The position numbers and the translations under genes were made by a program. From positions 84,898,765-84,962,764 of the forward strand of contig CM067081.1 of assembly GCA_034008185.1 (NCBI GenBank): a DNA stretch of 64,000 nucleotides, in the 5' to 3' direction. Below, piece after piece: positions 52,290-64,000 of this stretch. Every line of letters starts with the position of its first letter. The stretch's first letter is position 1. Under the pieces are notes generated by a model. The model did no database searches and had not been told where the DNA came from. It was given only the letters and a program-made list of their open reading frames with translations. This DNA is from Gorsachius magnificus (taxonomy: Eukaryota; Chordata; Aves; Pelecaniformes; Ardeidae).

Positions 52290-54361
52290 CTAAATATACA
52301 ACAAAAAATAAATTAATGCTAATGTGTTGCTTTAATAGTTGTTACAACTATTTCTTGTAATTTAACCCTCAAAAAAATTTCACATGTAAAACATAACAGG
52401 ACACTATTCATCTAACTCCAGCTTTCTGTTTTTCTGAGTGATAACTAGTTTCTTTTAATTTATTGTTACCTGAGTTCATTCAGGATTCACATTCAACATT
52501 CCTTGACCAGAAATAGCTTAGTTATAGACTACAGCCTGAAGGCCACGCTTAAATTAATTCACATTGTAAAGCCCAAAATAAAATAAAAGATGTTTGAGTG
52601 AACAAGCAACATAAAATCCCTTCAGGGTTTTACAACAGTTGTACACAAAACGTGCAGCAAAGGAAGCCTTTTCATAGCATCTGTTCCATTTTAATTGATT
52701 ATGCATGGCAGCTGGCATAATACATCCAGTGACAAACAGAGAATATTGTTTTTCTCTGTTTTCCTGATCTCCGTATCCAAATGACTCTTGCAGTCCTCTG
52801 AGCCTAACCTGGAACACTCTACATTCCAGAGCAACAAGGAGCGAGGTAGTGGTATGCAGTAAACCAGAATTTAATCATATCTCTCACTTACAGTCACAGC
52901 TCAAACTTTGCTTTCAATTTACCCTAGTGTCATTAGGGTTACTATCTCGCTTAGGGGCTGGTACAAGAACTAGACTGCCAAGATCTCCAAAAACTGTAGA
53001 GTGATAGTACTGCAATTTTACAAAAAGTGGTGTATGTATTAATTTTAAGGAGCTACCTTTTCAAAACCATTCAAGTTATAAAGCATTAGAAACAGGAACT
53101 GATTTCCTGAGTAAACTACCAGAGTTTTTTATGAGTCTTTGATAAATATGGTCATCTAAACAACTCAATACTGGTCAAGAGTTACAACACATGTTAATTT
53201 TTATTAACTTTCGAAGAAGTGTTTAGGCCACAGAATAACTTGTACATTGTGATATGCATATTTATATCACACCTAGGCAAAGCATCATCCAGGGCAGTCA
53301 GATCACTAGCACAGGCATTCTCTAGAAAGGCAGATTTTTTAAGCATGCATATGTATTACACTTCAGTCTCCTGCTAAAGTAGATGTCATTTTTAAAAGCT
53401 CAGAGAGATACATTCCATAAGTTCAACATAGCTAAATACAGTAATAGCTCAGATCAAGGTCAGAGGCAGGGCACTGTAAGAAATATGCCCATATTTATTG
53501 ATGGATAAGAAACCACTTTTTACTCATTTTCAGCATCACTTATATATGTATTGTAGGCTGATTAATAGGACATAAGCATGACTTCAATTTTAAAATACAT
53601 ATAGATCAAATTGAATCATTTGTTCTATATTCTGTTTGCTTTTAGTTTGCCTTTTGAAGCGTCCTGTTAAAGCAAGTAATTTTCCTTTCCTACAACAAAT
53701 AATTTCCTTCCCCAAAACAAAGCTGTTTCCAGGGCTGGGTTAGGCCTACAGCAGTGCTGGATCAGAGACTGGAGTTAAGCAGGGCCTGGCTATAATTAGG
53801 ATACAAACTAGCAAACATTGTCAAGACAAGGTGAGGACTAAGGCAGCGAGGCCAGATGATGTTTAAGGCTGAGGTGTACTGGCAACTCTAGGGAATGACA
53901 GAAGCAATGTTTAGGTCTAGCAAGAGCATAACGGGTAGAAGTTTGCATTAGTTCTACCAAAAAGCTTCAGGGATAGAACAAGAAGCCCTGGTTCACACAT
54001 CCTATTGGCTCACAAAGAAAATAGGAAGAAAATGCTCTGATCTTCCCAAGAAGATAATGAATTAAACTACCATAAAATGCATTTCAGTTATCTCAGCAGT
54101 CTCCTTGTTTATTTAAAGTGCTGGACCCTAACCACCTCTTCACCAGGCCTTCCAGATGTCTCCCATTTCTTTCTTTACATTCTGATTCTGGGTAAACGTA
54201 TATGGGAACAGGATCAGAGTGAATGAGCTCAGGGAAGCTGTCACTTAACTGCTTGCTTGAGGTTGTAGTCCCTTAACAAAACATGCTTTGGCATTTTTGC
54301 TCTGCCACGTTACAGAGTTTCTATCCAAAAGGCAAGTCGTAAGAGCAGAAACGTAACTTAC
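52290..54361 (-). other. CTPS2: CTPS2 intron (2.1 kb)
   Basis: Donor gtaagt and acceptor atttag on the minus strand. I saw no repeat family or second gene inside; it is AT-rich single-copy sequence. Confidence 0.88.
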
Positions 54362-54458
54362 TTAAAACAGAATTTTGTGTTTTGAAAACAGTCCTCCTCT
54401 TCCCCAGTCTCATTGTTCCACCCATATCTCCAGGATTGTGTTCTGGCATGTCAATAAC
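54362..54458 (-). CDS. CTPS2: CTPS2 internal exon ([10 protein letters not shown]... segment)
   Basis: CTP synthase makes CTP from UTP, ATP and glutamine in the cytosol. This exon encodes 32 codons plus one base inside the glutamine amidotransferase (GATase) domain. It starts [19 protein letters not shown] and continues to FKTQNSVL. Read on the minus strand, it has a good acceptor (ctctacag before GTTATTGAC) and donor (A then gtaagt). It begins in phase 0 and ends one base into a codon, which the next exon completes as AGG (Arg). The segment matches vertebrate CTP synthases closely. CTPS2 rather than CTPS1 is decided by the downstream exons. The preceding exon, which should carry the nucleophile Cys (about residue 399 in human), was not found between here and 64000. 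Confidence 0.95.
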
Positions 54459-57400
54459 CTGTAGAGAAAAAATTTTAAACACTGTTTCATCCAACAAAGA
54501 AAAAAAAAAATGCAACAATTGCATAGATTTAGAAATGGTAACATGATTTATTTTTCCTCCAAGCATTCCCAGTTACGACTTCTCTTTGGTTTTCCTAATG
54601 CTTTGTTCTCAATATTGGGACTGAAATAGACTGAACATATTAACTAACTGGTGTGAAACTTTTTCATTTAATGAAAATTTAATTTTATTTTTAAATTTAA
54701 TTAAATTTAATTTTAAGATCAACAAAAGCAATTTATTAATTCCTTAATTTAATTTTGGGGATAGGAAAAGAACCCTTTTCTTTTAAAAAAGGTACCAAAA
54801 TGTTAGCAATAGGATAATTCTACCAAAAGCTATTCTTGGTGCTATAAGAGTACATAGATTTCTAAAAACTGATAAGCTCATAGACAAAAAAAAATCCACC
54901 AAGCGATAAAGACGCCATCTCTGAAAAAGCAAGTCCCTGAAACACACAGTGATAGAGGCTGAAAGATTATCCTGGGTAATTATTACTGTACACTAGGCCC
55001 TTTCTTATACTGTTCTTTACACACAATGTTCGTTCTTACACTAAGAGGCAGAAACAGCTGTCTTAGCAAGACAGCAGAAGTCCTCGGGTTTGGAAGTGGG
55101 AAGAAGAGGACGGCATGGAGTAGCAGAGCGAAAAGAATAGGGCACTTGTTAAAAGACTATAATCTGAAGTTGTAAAAGCGGAGTACTAAAAGAGGTGACT
55201 CCAACATGTGAGTGCTATTTCAGATTATATATGTAACTGATTTATCACAGGGAGAAAATGGAAAAACGTTCCCCCCTACTTCACCTTTACTAAAGGGTTT
55301 CTCAAGATTGCCTAAGAATCCACAAAACACTGGGTTGCTGGGTATGAAGAATATGCTATTTAACATAATGTTTAAAGAAGAGGATATGCAAGTACTGGTT
55401 TTGAAGGCTGAAGTGGATGGGTCAAATGGCTGCTATGTGGGTCAAGCAGAACGCAGGATGGTGGGATTCAGGGGATGTGAGGAACAACAGCTTCATGGAA
55501 GGAGTGCGTTTAGTTTTGCTCAGTTTGAAAAATCCTGCTGGGTCTCACAATCATGTTTAGAGGAAGTCTGTCTCAGAGAGGTAAAACAGTTCAAAACTGT
55601 AGAAACACATCAGCTGAAACTATGACCTACGTGCTTGTATTTGCATATACACAGTCAGTGAGGAATGTAATTCACAAAGAAAGGTTCTAAAAATACAAAT
55701 ATTCACACATACGGTTAATCAGGAATTGGATTTTTATTAACCTTAATTTGCCCCATGGGAGTAATGAAAACAATTTCTGATGATACACTTCATAAAGTGA
55801 AGTTATTCAATTTAGAAGGGATGGTGGAAAGTGCTTAGCCTTTGGCCTTCTGCCAGTGCATTTCAGCTGTGCAATTATCTCTGCATAACCTTATACCTTC
55901 AAAACATTATTTATAAGCTACATGCTCATTATAAAATGTCACGAGCAAAAGTTGTGATCAAACCAGTGGGATATTACAAATCCTCTAATTACCTTCCAAA
56001 TTATGAAGGTGAGGACTATGTAGCACATTCAGCTAACAAAACCCCACAAAATAAATAAATAAAGTTATTGAATCCTTATTATTTAAAAAAAAATATGAGA
56101 TTGTCTGCTTTTACTTTATTTCCTTCCATTTGCTTTCACTTTTTTTCTGAAGTAGTAGCAACAGGACATCAGAAGCTGTTAGAATGTACACAGTAGACTG
56201 TGTGTATATGTCAAACACTCTGACCCTCTGAAATCAAACACAAGTTTTCCATGAGGTGTTATTTACTTGCCTATGCCCATACTACAGATAACCTTAAAGT
56301 TGTGCTCCTGACTCTTGTCAAATGGAGATGAAGTGTAACAAGCAGCTATCAAGTACTTCAAGTATATGCTTCTCTTCCAATTACAAAAAAATAATTTTAA
56401 CAGCTGTTTAATGAGTATTTGCAGTTGACAAGAAAAACAATTAGGGTTTTGTTTGTTTGTTTGAGTTTTTTTAAGTTTGGAGGCTAAAATCAAGATTAGA
56501 CATTCCTTCATTCTCAAAAATGTATCAAGCGCCTAAATACTGTCTCCTAATCTCAGCTTTAGATTTTTCTTCCTATGAATTTGGGGTAGGATTTATTGGT
56601 CTAACTTTGCTAACTGAATCATAGTAGTACACAGGTGTTTGGGGTTCCTCCCTTCCCTCCACCTCAAAAAAAAATTAGTTTTCACTATTTTCACCTTTCA
56701 GCATTTGCTGTACTAAGACATTCTCTCTATCACAACATCTCGAGCGTAATGCCATAAACAGAAGGAAGCATGGGGATAAAATGAGTGGGATGGTAACTTC
56801 CTGAAGGACACTGCTCAGCTCTTAAATTCCTCAGTTAAAACACCGGCTCCAAATGAAGTGGACCTGTCTATGCAGTCCATAGCAGATTTCACTAGTTTCC
56901 TGTGCTTAAATGTGTTCTCCAGGAAGACTCAAAAACATCAGTTAGCAAATACAGGCTCTTCTGTTCGTTAAACAGAGCCTAGCAGTTCAAATAGATCATG
57001 GCCACACTCACAGCTCTTCCTTCTTTCAGTAGGCAAAACCAAAGACCGGATGCCCATGAGTCCCAGTGAAGCTCTAGATCATATCCTGGAACTAAGCTAG
57101 GCTGTGAAAACACAGCTTCATCTGCTCTGCTGAGGGCTTCTGCCACCCTTTGGGTCAGAACGCAAAATGGGGCTGCTGCAAGCCCAACAAAAATTCCACT
57201 GGAGAAATGGCCTCACAGGGAAGATTCGGGCATTCTCCCCCAATTAATCTTTGTTTTCTAAAAGGCATGCTTCCTTGTCTCAATAGTTACATTAGTGTGT
57301 CAGGGGCATATATTGGGAAGAGCATCCAACCCTTAAAACTTTCACTAATGCCTGCTAGGTCTTGATTGAGGTCTTTTAAGAAACACTGAACAATACAACG

Positions 57401-58484
57401 GTTCAATCTCATTCCTATCTGTGGCAGATTTTCTGCCAAATTGACCACTGCATTGAGTTTCAACATCAAGCAGCTTACTGCATGTGCTCATGTTTTCTTA
57501 TTGATGCGTGCATTATAAACCACCTCTCCATCTTCCCCAAGATTTTTAGGCTTATGATAGTAAGAAAATAGACAAGGCTTCAAATAGTAATTTTTGTAGA
57601 CAGCTGAGGAAAGGAGCTATTTATGAAGTAATACCTCAGAGCTTTTTGATATGCTCTGTGGCTCTGATCAACTTCAGCAACTATCACAGCACAACCCTCA
57701 ACATTTATGTATTACATGAGTTTCTCTGCAACAAGGTGTGCAAGAAGCTTCGAAAGCAAAGTGGCACTGCTGCCCTAGAGCCCAAGGACAGTAATAAGCA
57801 TCAGAAAAGCAATTTTGCCATATTTCACGGAATTTATTTGATCAGCTGAAAGATGAACCTTCAAGTGGTGGTTATTTTGAACAACTGTGCAACTGAATAG
57901 ATTATTCAAAGAGCTTATGCTTCCTGCCACATAATAAATCAGCTCTTACTATGCATTAGTTCTTTGAAGAACGGAGAACAGCACAGAACTACTGGCACCA
58001 CAAGCAACAAAAAAGCATCAGTAAGGGAGGGTGCAAGAAGAGATAAGGCATTAATTAGGTCTTTCTTACCCAAATCTCTGAAAACTGCCAACACTACAGG
58101 GACTTTACAGAGATCACATATTAAACACCAGACAGTCAACATGACATAAATAATGAATGACTCTGACATAATACAAAGCACATTCTAAAGATAAAACGGA
58201 CTGATCAGTATTAAATCATGCTACAGATGAATAGTGACTTTAACTACCCATGAACTACAATCATCTTTCAGAAATCTACTGCTTGGATCGTTTCATTGTT
58301 GTTAGGAAACACAAAAAAGCTAATGAGAAAACCTCTCAAGCCCAGACACTCAACATAGAGCAACCAAGACCCTGAAAACCCAATACCTACCATTTTAGTA
58401 ATCACCCCAGGACCATTAAGTTGTCTTTGTTTTGCCTTGCATCCTGCAACGCCATTTTGAGAAATCCATCTACCTTGATTACCT

Positions 58485-58562
58485 GGGGGGGGAGGGGAGG
58501 AAAATGTTCTGTTTGGGTTTTGTTTGAGGGTTTGGGGGAGGTTGGGGTGGGGCGAGGGGGGG
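58485..58562 (+). repeat. G-rich tract with G-quadruplex pattern
   Basis: The plus strand has eight Gs at 58485-58492 followed by aggggagg. From 58534 to 58562 there are four runs of at least four Gs separated by one to five bases (ggggg aggtt gggg t gggg cga ggggggg). This meets the usual intramolecular quadruplex pattern. It lies in a CTPS2 intron on the template strand, so the nascent RNA would be C-rich. Confidence 0.75.
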
Positions 58563-61500
58563 ATCATTACTTGGTTTGAACAACTCATCAGTAAGTCAGC
58601 TTTGGAAGCAGGTTTTCAGGGGTTTTGCCTTTTTACTCTGCTCTTGTCTGGTGAGCAAATGATTTGTCACTACTGAAAAGAAATTACTATGCATGTAAGT
58701 GCTGATCAAAGCATCAGAAGCCCCAACCCTAAAGATTAACCGAACACTGAAAAGAGCCTCTGAGACACTCAGCACACAAGAGATGTGCAGAGGGAAAGCT
58801 GACAGAAGCAGGGAATACAGTGACAGGTACTGATGAATATTAATCCCTGCTGAACACAGCTATGAAAAAACCCCAGCAACACAAACTGACAAGGACTGAA
58901 CCCATGCTAGAGGAACCCATTCTTTTATTGACTCTTCCATCATTTCTCTGCAGGATTAGTCAGTACTTGCTAGATTCGATCTCATCTGTTTCAGTCACAA
59001 GTCCATCATCATAGACCCAGCCACCTGCAAATGGGATGTTTACACTAACATTTTAGGAATGATAGTACAAACACTTTAAAGAAAAAATTGACAGATGCAA
59101 CACTAGGATTGGTACTGACAGCTTCCAACTCGGCAAGTAAACCAAAAAGACACTCTTTCCTCATTCATTCAAAACCAGGGTTTTAACATTTTCAATTACT
59201 GAAAAAAGGTGCAAGGATCACATATCTGCCAGAAGCCCTTACGCCCTTGTCCCCTGAAGATATCCTAGTTCCAAGCAAACCCTGTCATTGCCCACCTACC
59301 TAAAGCACTCAGCCCTCTTCAGATGGACCTAGCTGCCATAAAGCCACTTGCAGATTTCAGATTACCCAGTGCTCCATTACCCTGACCGAATTCAAAAAGA
59401 TGACCGCCATCATGTATAAGATCAAAGCAGAAGTCATCAATACCTTTCATGCAGCTACACAGTGATATGAATAACCAGCTTGAAAAATCACATCCTCTAC
59501 TCTTTTCACTAAACTAAGCACAGTATTACAATAAATACCAGCTTAAATTTCTTAAACTCTTAAAATCCTCTAGTATATTACTGTCAACCATTTTCCAGGT
59601 TGGGCAATCCTCTTTTCCAGAGACTCGTTGTTTCCTATTTTAGAATTAAGTAACTGCCCTAGAGCATTTATTTAATTAAAGCCTAAAAACTCTCTAAGAA
59701 GCATGCTGCCTGAATAAGCAGAAATTCTGGTACAAAATGATTTGTAACATTTTCTTCAGGAAAAAGTCATAAAGAGTGTAACTTATTTTTCAAACAGTGC
59801 TTACTCACTCATAAGCATAGTGCAGTGAACTGAAAAAGTTAATGGAGATGTTGATATGCAAAGCCCATATAGATATTGCTTAACAGCATTTTAGAGCTCA
59901 TTCTAGTTATTCCAACCACATGTCCCAGAGTCAGCTTAAACACTTAAATCAAGCAGAAATCTTCAGACTGTTAGCGTTAGTGAAAGGAAGAGGGTCAGAG
60001 AGTCCTGGATACAGAAATACACTGGAGTGCCAGTCATGCCATGCCAGGAAGTGCAGAATTTCCCAGAGACTTGAATAACTAAAAGAAAGTGGAAGAGTGT
60101 TCTCAGGCTTCGGACTGGTCCAGCTCACATTACAATTAACAACCAAATACTCACCAATTTCATTTCAGAAAGATCAGCACATCTGTAGCTAGGAGAAATC
60201 CTTCCTTTCCTATCACATACATCCATCAAAAAAATCAGAACTCTGCCACTGCCTTTGAGGGGGACTTCTCCAGCTGAAATTGCTAGTAGGGGAAATTTTG
60301 CCCTTACCAAATTAACTTAAATCCACATAAGATAGCAGAAGGAGGAAGGCATGAAGCAAGTCTGTGTCTCTGAGCTTTCTAAAGCAGAGGGAGGAACTTA
60401 ACAGAGTGAGACAGAGCCTGGTGCTCTCTTCTTCAAACATCCCAGCCACAAAGATGAAACTGGGATAATCAAACACTTACAGGCCAAGTTTGTTTAAACA
60501 GTAGTATGCTTGACAGTCTCTGACTCAGAGAATTATTATATCCTACAGGCAACTACCATGGAAGACTCAGCCACAGATAAGCCCCACTAACTAAGCTATG
60601 CAAAGTAGCCAACGAGACATGAGATTGTCCTTAGCAGAGATCAAGCACAGCACATGTTTTACCCTCAAAACTTTCCACCGTGTTCTGTACTTCCTCTACC
60701 CTGAGCTATCACGCATGAGCAAGCATCCATTCCACTTATTTCTCATTCATTAGCAAGGTAGCATTAGTTAGAATCACTTCACTATCAGTTATCTCTACCT
60801 TCAGCAAGCAAGGCAGAAGGAAAATTGCTTACTTCAAGGGAAGCAATCAGGAAAATTGCTTACTTTAAGTGCTCGCTACTCCAGACCTTCACTGAGGAGA
60901 ATTTCTGGTATCAGCTTCCAAGCAGTGCTCAGTACCATGATCTGCACTATCCTAGTATTTCTTGAAGAAATTCCATTTATCTGCCATAAAAAAATCAATA
61001 TCCTCATAGGGAAGATGAGGAGAACTAACAACTGTTTTCCATCCCATTTCCCTAACGTAATCAGGCTGCTTCCAGACTTGCGAGTAAGTCAGTCTGCCTG
61101 GATTCCAATCACTGATCTTTCTCACAGAACGGTGTCACCAATCATTCCCATATCCTGTCCATCTTCCGGATCTGCCCAGTGGTGATTTGGTACTTGATGA
61201 CAAAGGACATAGAAACTGCGTCATTTTGTTTAGAAAGGAAGTGAGTGGGCAGCAAGTAGAAAATTATAGATTGCCCTATTTTAGTTTTTATTCTAGTTGG
61301 AAGGTACTTTTGTTGTGGTGTAAAACTTCTCAGCTAACTTCAGAGCCAAGAAGAAATCCCTGGAAAGGTCCTGGATTAGGTGAAAGATTTCTTTTGAGTA
61401 ATCTCTCTCAAATGCTAATCAGAACAGCAAGCCACAGCCATTTGTTTCTAATTATTTTTTGTAAGCCCTGCTCCTTTTTCAGGCCTGCCAAGACAGGTGA

Positions 61501-63754
61501 GAAGTCACATTTGCCACAAATTTATTGAAATTGAGCATGCACATGCTAAGGTATAACAGTTGTTGCAATTGAAATAAAATATATTTGCAGACTATTTGTT
61601 TTATTTCTTGGAGATGGAAAAGCATCCTATTGAAAGGATAGCTATTTGGATAGGGAAAAAAAAAAGTAAGGGAATGGTACAATACTGTACTTTAAATTGA
61701 AAGAGAGACTGGAAGTTTTCAAGTAAGAGCTCTACTCCCAGAAGAAAGAAAGAAAAGTGCAAACACTATCTAAAGCTTTAAATCCATGTCAGTTATAAGA
61801 ATACAAACCTAAACATATCTATTTTTTTTGTGGTTCAACTTCTGTTTTAAGAGAAATGGCTTTATTCTGTGATTCAGCCTGATAAATCACTTTTATTAAC
61901 ACGTTAAACTTCATGCTGTTTAAGATGATTTCACCTACTAGCTTTAGCTACTGTACATTTGATTACTATATCATTAAATCGAAGTTTTAAACTGAAGGAA
62001 GAAAATATACTATCACATTGCTTTCTACTGCCATAAGAAAATGTCTTTAGAATTTGGAGTAAATGAATGAAACAGAAATAAAGGATTCTAGCTCCATAAG
62101 GATTTCTGTGCTACATATATGCAGGAAGCAGCCCAGCACCACTCTTTCCAATTTGGATATCATGCTTCATATCATGCCCAAAGATCAGTGGCAGACCATG
62201 AGCTTTAATGTCCCCTTTAGAAAGGGACACCTGAATTTAAAACCTGACATTCCTACATCAAAAAGAGAATTCTCTACTAGCTGAGCTAAATCAGTATCTC
62301 TGATAGGTGAGCATTTTATGAAAATCAGCTGAATAGAATGAAAAAGAATACACTTACTCAGAAAAAAATCCCTAATGTTTAACTCTTAACTTCTAAGAAC
62401 AATAAAACCACAATATGATCCAACATCCCAAGTAAAAGCAAAATAGTGAGAAAATATCTTGAAATGTTTTAAAGACACTGCTGAGCAAACACATTAAACT
62501 TCTACAAGGTATTTTGCAGGTTGTGTGTCTCTGAAAAAAAAAATCCCACTAAAGTTGTAGACAACTGCACAGTTGTGAAAGTAAATGTTACTCTACTCCC
62601 AGTGCCAAAATCTTGTGCCAATCTAATTCATTTAACAAGCAGCTCAGCTGAGTCCACTCTGCAAAACCACACAAACCAACCAGCTCATGCCAACCACTGT
62701 AACCTTTAATTGAAGCAATTTGTTCTGATGAGCAAGTCTATTTTCTTTTCAATTCTTCTTTTACATTTAGGCTGTAACTTTGTAGAAATGAAGATAGATG
62801 TAGATAATGAAATGTAGATAATAAAGGCTAGAATAGTTTTCATACTAATTTACAGTATAGTCATGCTTCTTCCTACCTTCCATCCCCTTCTTTTCTTTGT
62901 TTTTGCATTTTGAAATGGCATCTCACAACGGATCACAAGCAGGAACAACACTGTACAAGCTAAAGTAACCATTTTTGGAAGCAAGCAGGATCACTTTTAC
63001 TGTTTAAACAGAGATTCATACCTACTATGTAGGTATCTTGGAGTATTTTGTATGCATTTTTGTATTGCCCTCCTCCTCTCTTCCTGTTTGGAAACTTCTG
63101 GTTTGGTTTAATTCCTCTTTAAATGTCATGCCAGTTCCCTCACCTCTACTACCCAGTACTATTCTGTTCCCCAAAACAAAAGCATACAAAATGAAAGGAC
63201 CTATAGAACTGAAGCTGGCCACCCCATTACTTAGTGGTCCTCCCACTTAATTTACTAATTTGAGACATTCTAGTAACAATAATCTTATGGACTAATAGCA
63301 GAACAGACATACTGTAACAGGGAACATTTAGGCAGAAAGCCTCTGGCACAATCACTGTAATTTTAACTACTGCTACTTCTCTTCCATGGCATGCCCAAGA
63401 TAATAAAAGTACTTTGGCCTATCTGGTCTTTCATGCCTGTAACTTTTCCTAAATTACAGAGAACAATCTGAATGCTGGATCTCTCATTAGGCATACAGAA
63501 TGAACATCTAGTCCTCTGGAAAGCTCTCCAGCAATGAGTAATGGGATTTTCTTTCCCCCATGAAGTCAACAGCACTAGTGGAGATTACTTCCAAGAGTCG
63601 TTATCCTCCCTCTCACACATGCATCATAACATTTCTGATTCCAGCTGGAGAACTGGAAAAACTAAAGCAAGTGCTGGATTTCACATAATGGTAATCAAGG
63701 TACTGACTTTTAACTCTAGGCTTTCCTAACAATACTGTTAACTATATTAGAATT

Positions 63755-63777
63755 AAAAAAAAAAAAAAAAAAAAAAA
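63755..63777 (+). repeat. Poly(A) run of 23
   Basis: Uninterrupted A run after ttagaatt and before gacaacag. It may be a mononucleotide microsatellite or the tail of a retrocopied RNA. No source transcript is recognisable in the preceding few hundred bases. Confidence 0.8.
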
Positions 63778-64000
63778 GACAACAGCATAGAGAGATAATT
63801 ACAATGATACAACTTTAACCAGTTAGATTATCTTGCAAAAAAAGTACCTTGGCATTTACATAACTGTCTATCTAACAACAGTACACATCTTATCAGCTTC
63901 AGAAACCCAAAATGAATGATATATATTAATATAATAGCAGAGATTAATTACCTTAGTCACCTCTGCCAACCATTTCAGGGATGCTTTGAGTCACATGCTC

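Larger units (their letters stand above)
54459..64000 (-). other. CTPS2: Upstream intron of CTPS2, running past the window end
   Basis: The next upstream CTPS2 exon should encode the nucleophile-Cys motif GVCLGMQ. Scanning the plus strand for its reverse complement (tgcat followed by cc and the expected spacing) found no match up to 64000, so this intron is probably at least 9.5 kb. It holds an AT-rich stretch at 54660-54720, a near-duplicate 23-bp motif (aggaaaattgcttactt...) at about 60817 and 60850, the G-rich tract at 58485-58562 and a 23-base A run at 63755-63777. No coding exon can be supported. Confidence 0.6.

Noticed and set aside
55212..55625. 137-codon open frame on the plus strand inside a CTPS2 intron
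   Set aside because: No similarity to any family I know, no exon signals, and composition like surrounding non-coding DNA.
58391..58490. Segment with a pyrimidine-rich acceptor and gtaggt donor on the minus strand
   Set aside because: The acceptor tract is only the complement of the G-rich repeat; the frame does not match CTPS2 or any known protein.
60134..60275. Exon-like open segment ending at a strong gtgagt donor on the minus strand
   Set aside because: The translated sequence does not match CTP synthase or another known protein, and no compatible partner exon was found.
63946..64000. Possible exon end at the window edge (aag followed by gtaatt on the minus strand)
   Set aside because: The donor is acceptable, but the readable frames contain stops or do not match the expected preceding CTPS2 residues; the sequence stops before it can be tested.

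Overview
This window looks like nuclear DNA from a bird. The evidence is a set of CR1 LINE copies with the typical avian 3' end (a run of the 8-bp unit ATTCTATG behind a conserved tail), avian-type endogenous retrovirus LTRs, AT-rich single-copy DNA, and one vertebrate gene split by large introns. Nothing bacterial (operons, CRISPR, plasmid functions) is present. The species cannot be fixed from the sequence.

One protein-coding gene can be supported: CTP synthase 2 (CTPS2), on the minus strand. Five exons are visible at 54458-54362, 52289-52234, 50565-50469, 46110-45966 and 36821-36752. They join in phase into 154 codons plus a stop. By my recollection of the human protein, that is the same length as the human CTPS2 C-terminus from about residue 433. 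They encode the C-terminal part of the glutamine amidotransferase domain, including the His and Glu of its catalytic triad, and the Ser-rich regulatory tail. The nucleophile-Cys exon and the synthetase domain are not in the window and should lie beyond 64000.

Layout. 1-36750 lies downstream of the gene: non-coding DNA, part of which may be CTPS2 3'UTR. It holds an ERVL-like LTR (1894-2828), a solo LTR of another family (5140-5730), a long CR1 (7468-9990) whose ORF2 remnant is almost open but carries a stop and two in-frame deletions, and older CR1 pieces at 21331, 30778 and 32071. The last of these is split by a truncated copy of the 5140 LTR family. 36822-45965 is the last CTPS2 intron, with a 53-bp tandem palindromic repeat. 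46111-54361 holds three further introns rich in CR1 pieces. 54459-64000 is part of a large upstream intron with a G-rich, G-quadruplex-like tract and a poly(A) run.

I found no convincing new biological system. The best leads are the deleted yet mostly open CR1 ORF2, the 53-bp palindromic tandem repeat, the diverged CTPS2 tail on an isolated last exon, and the nested LTR-in-CR1 insertion. Apart from CTPS2 and CR1, the other open reading frames are short, lack splice or domain support, and are left out.
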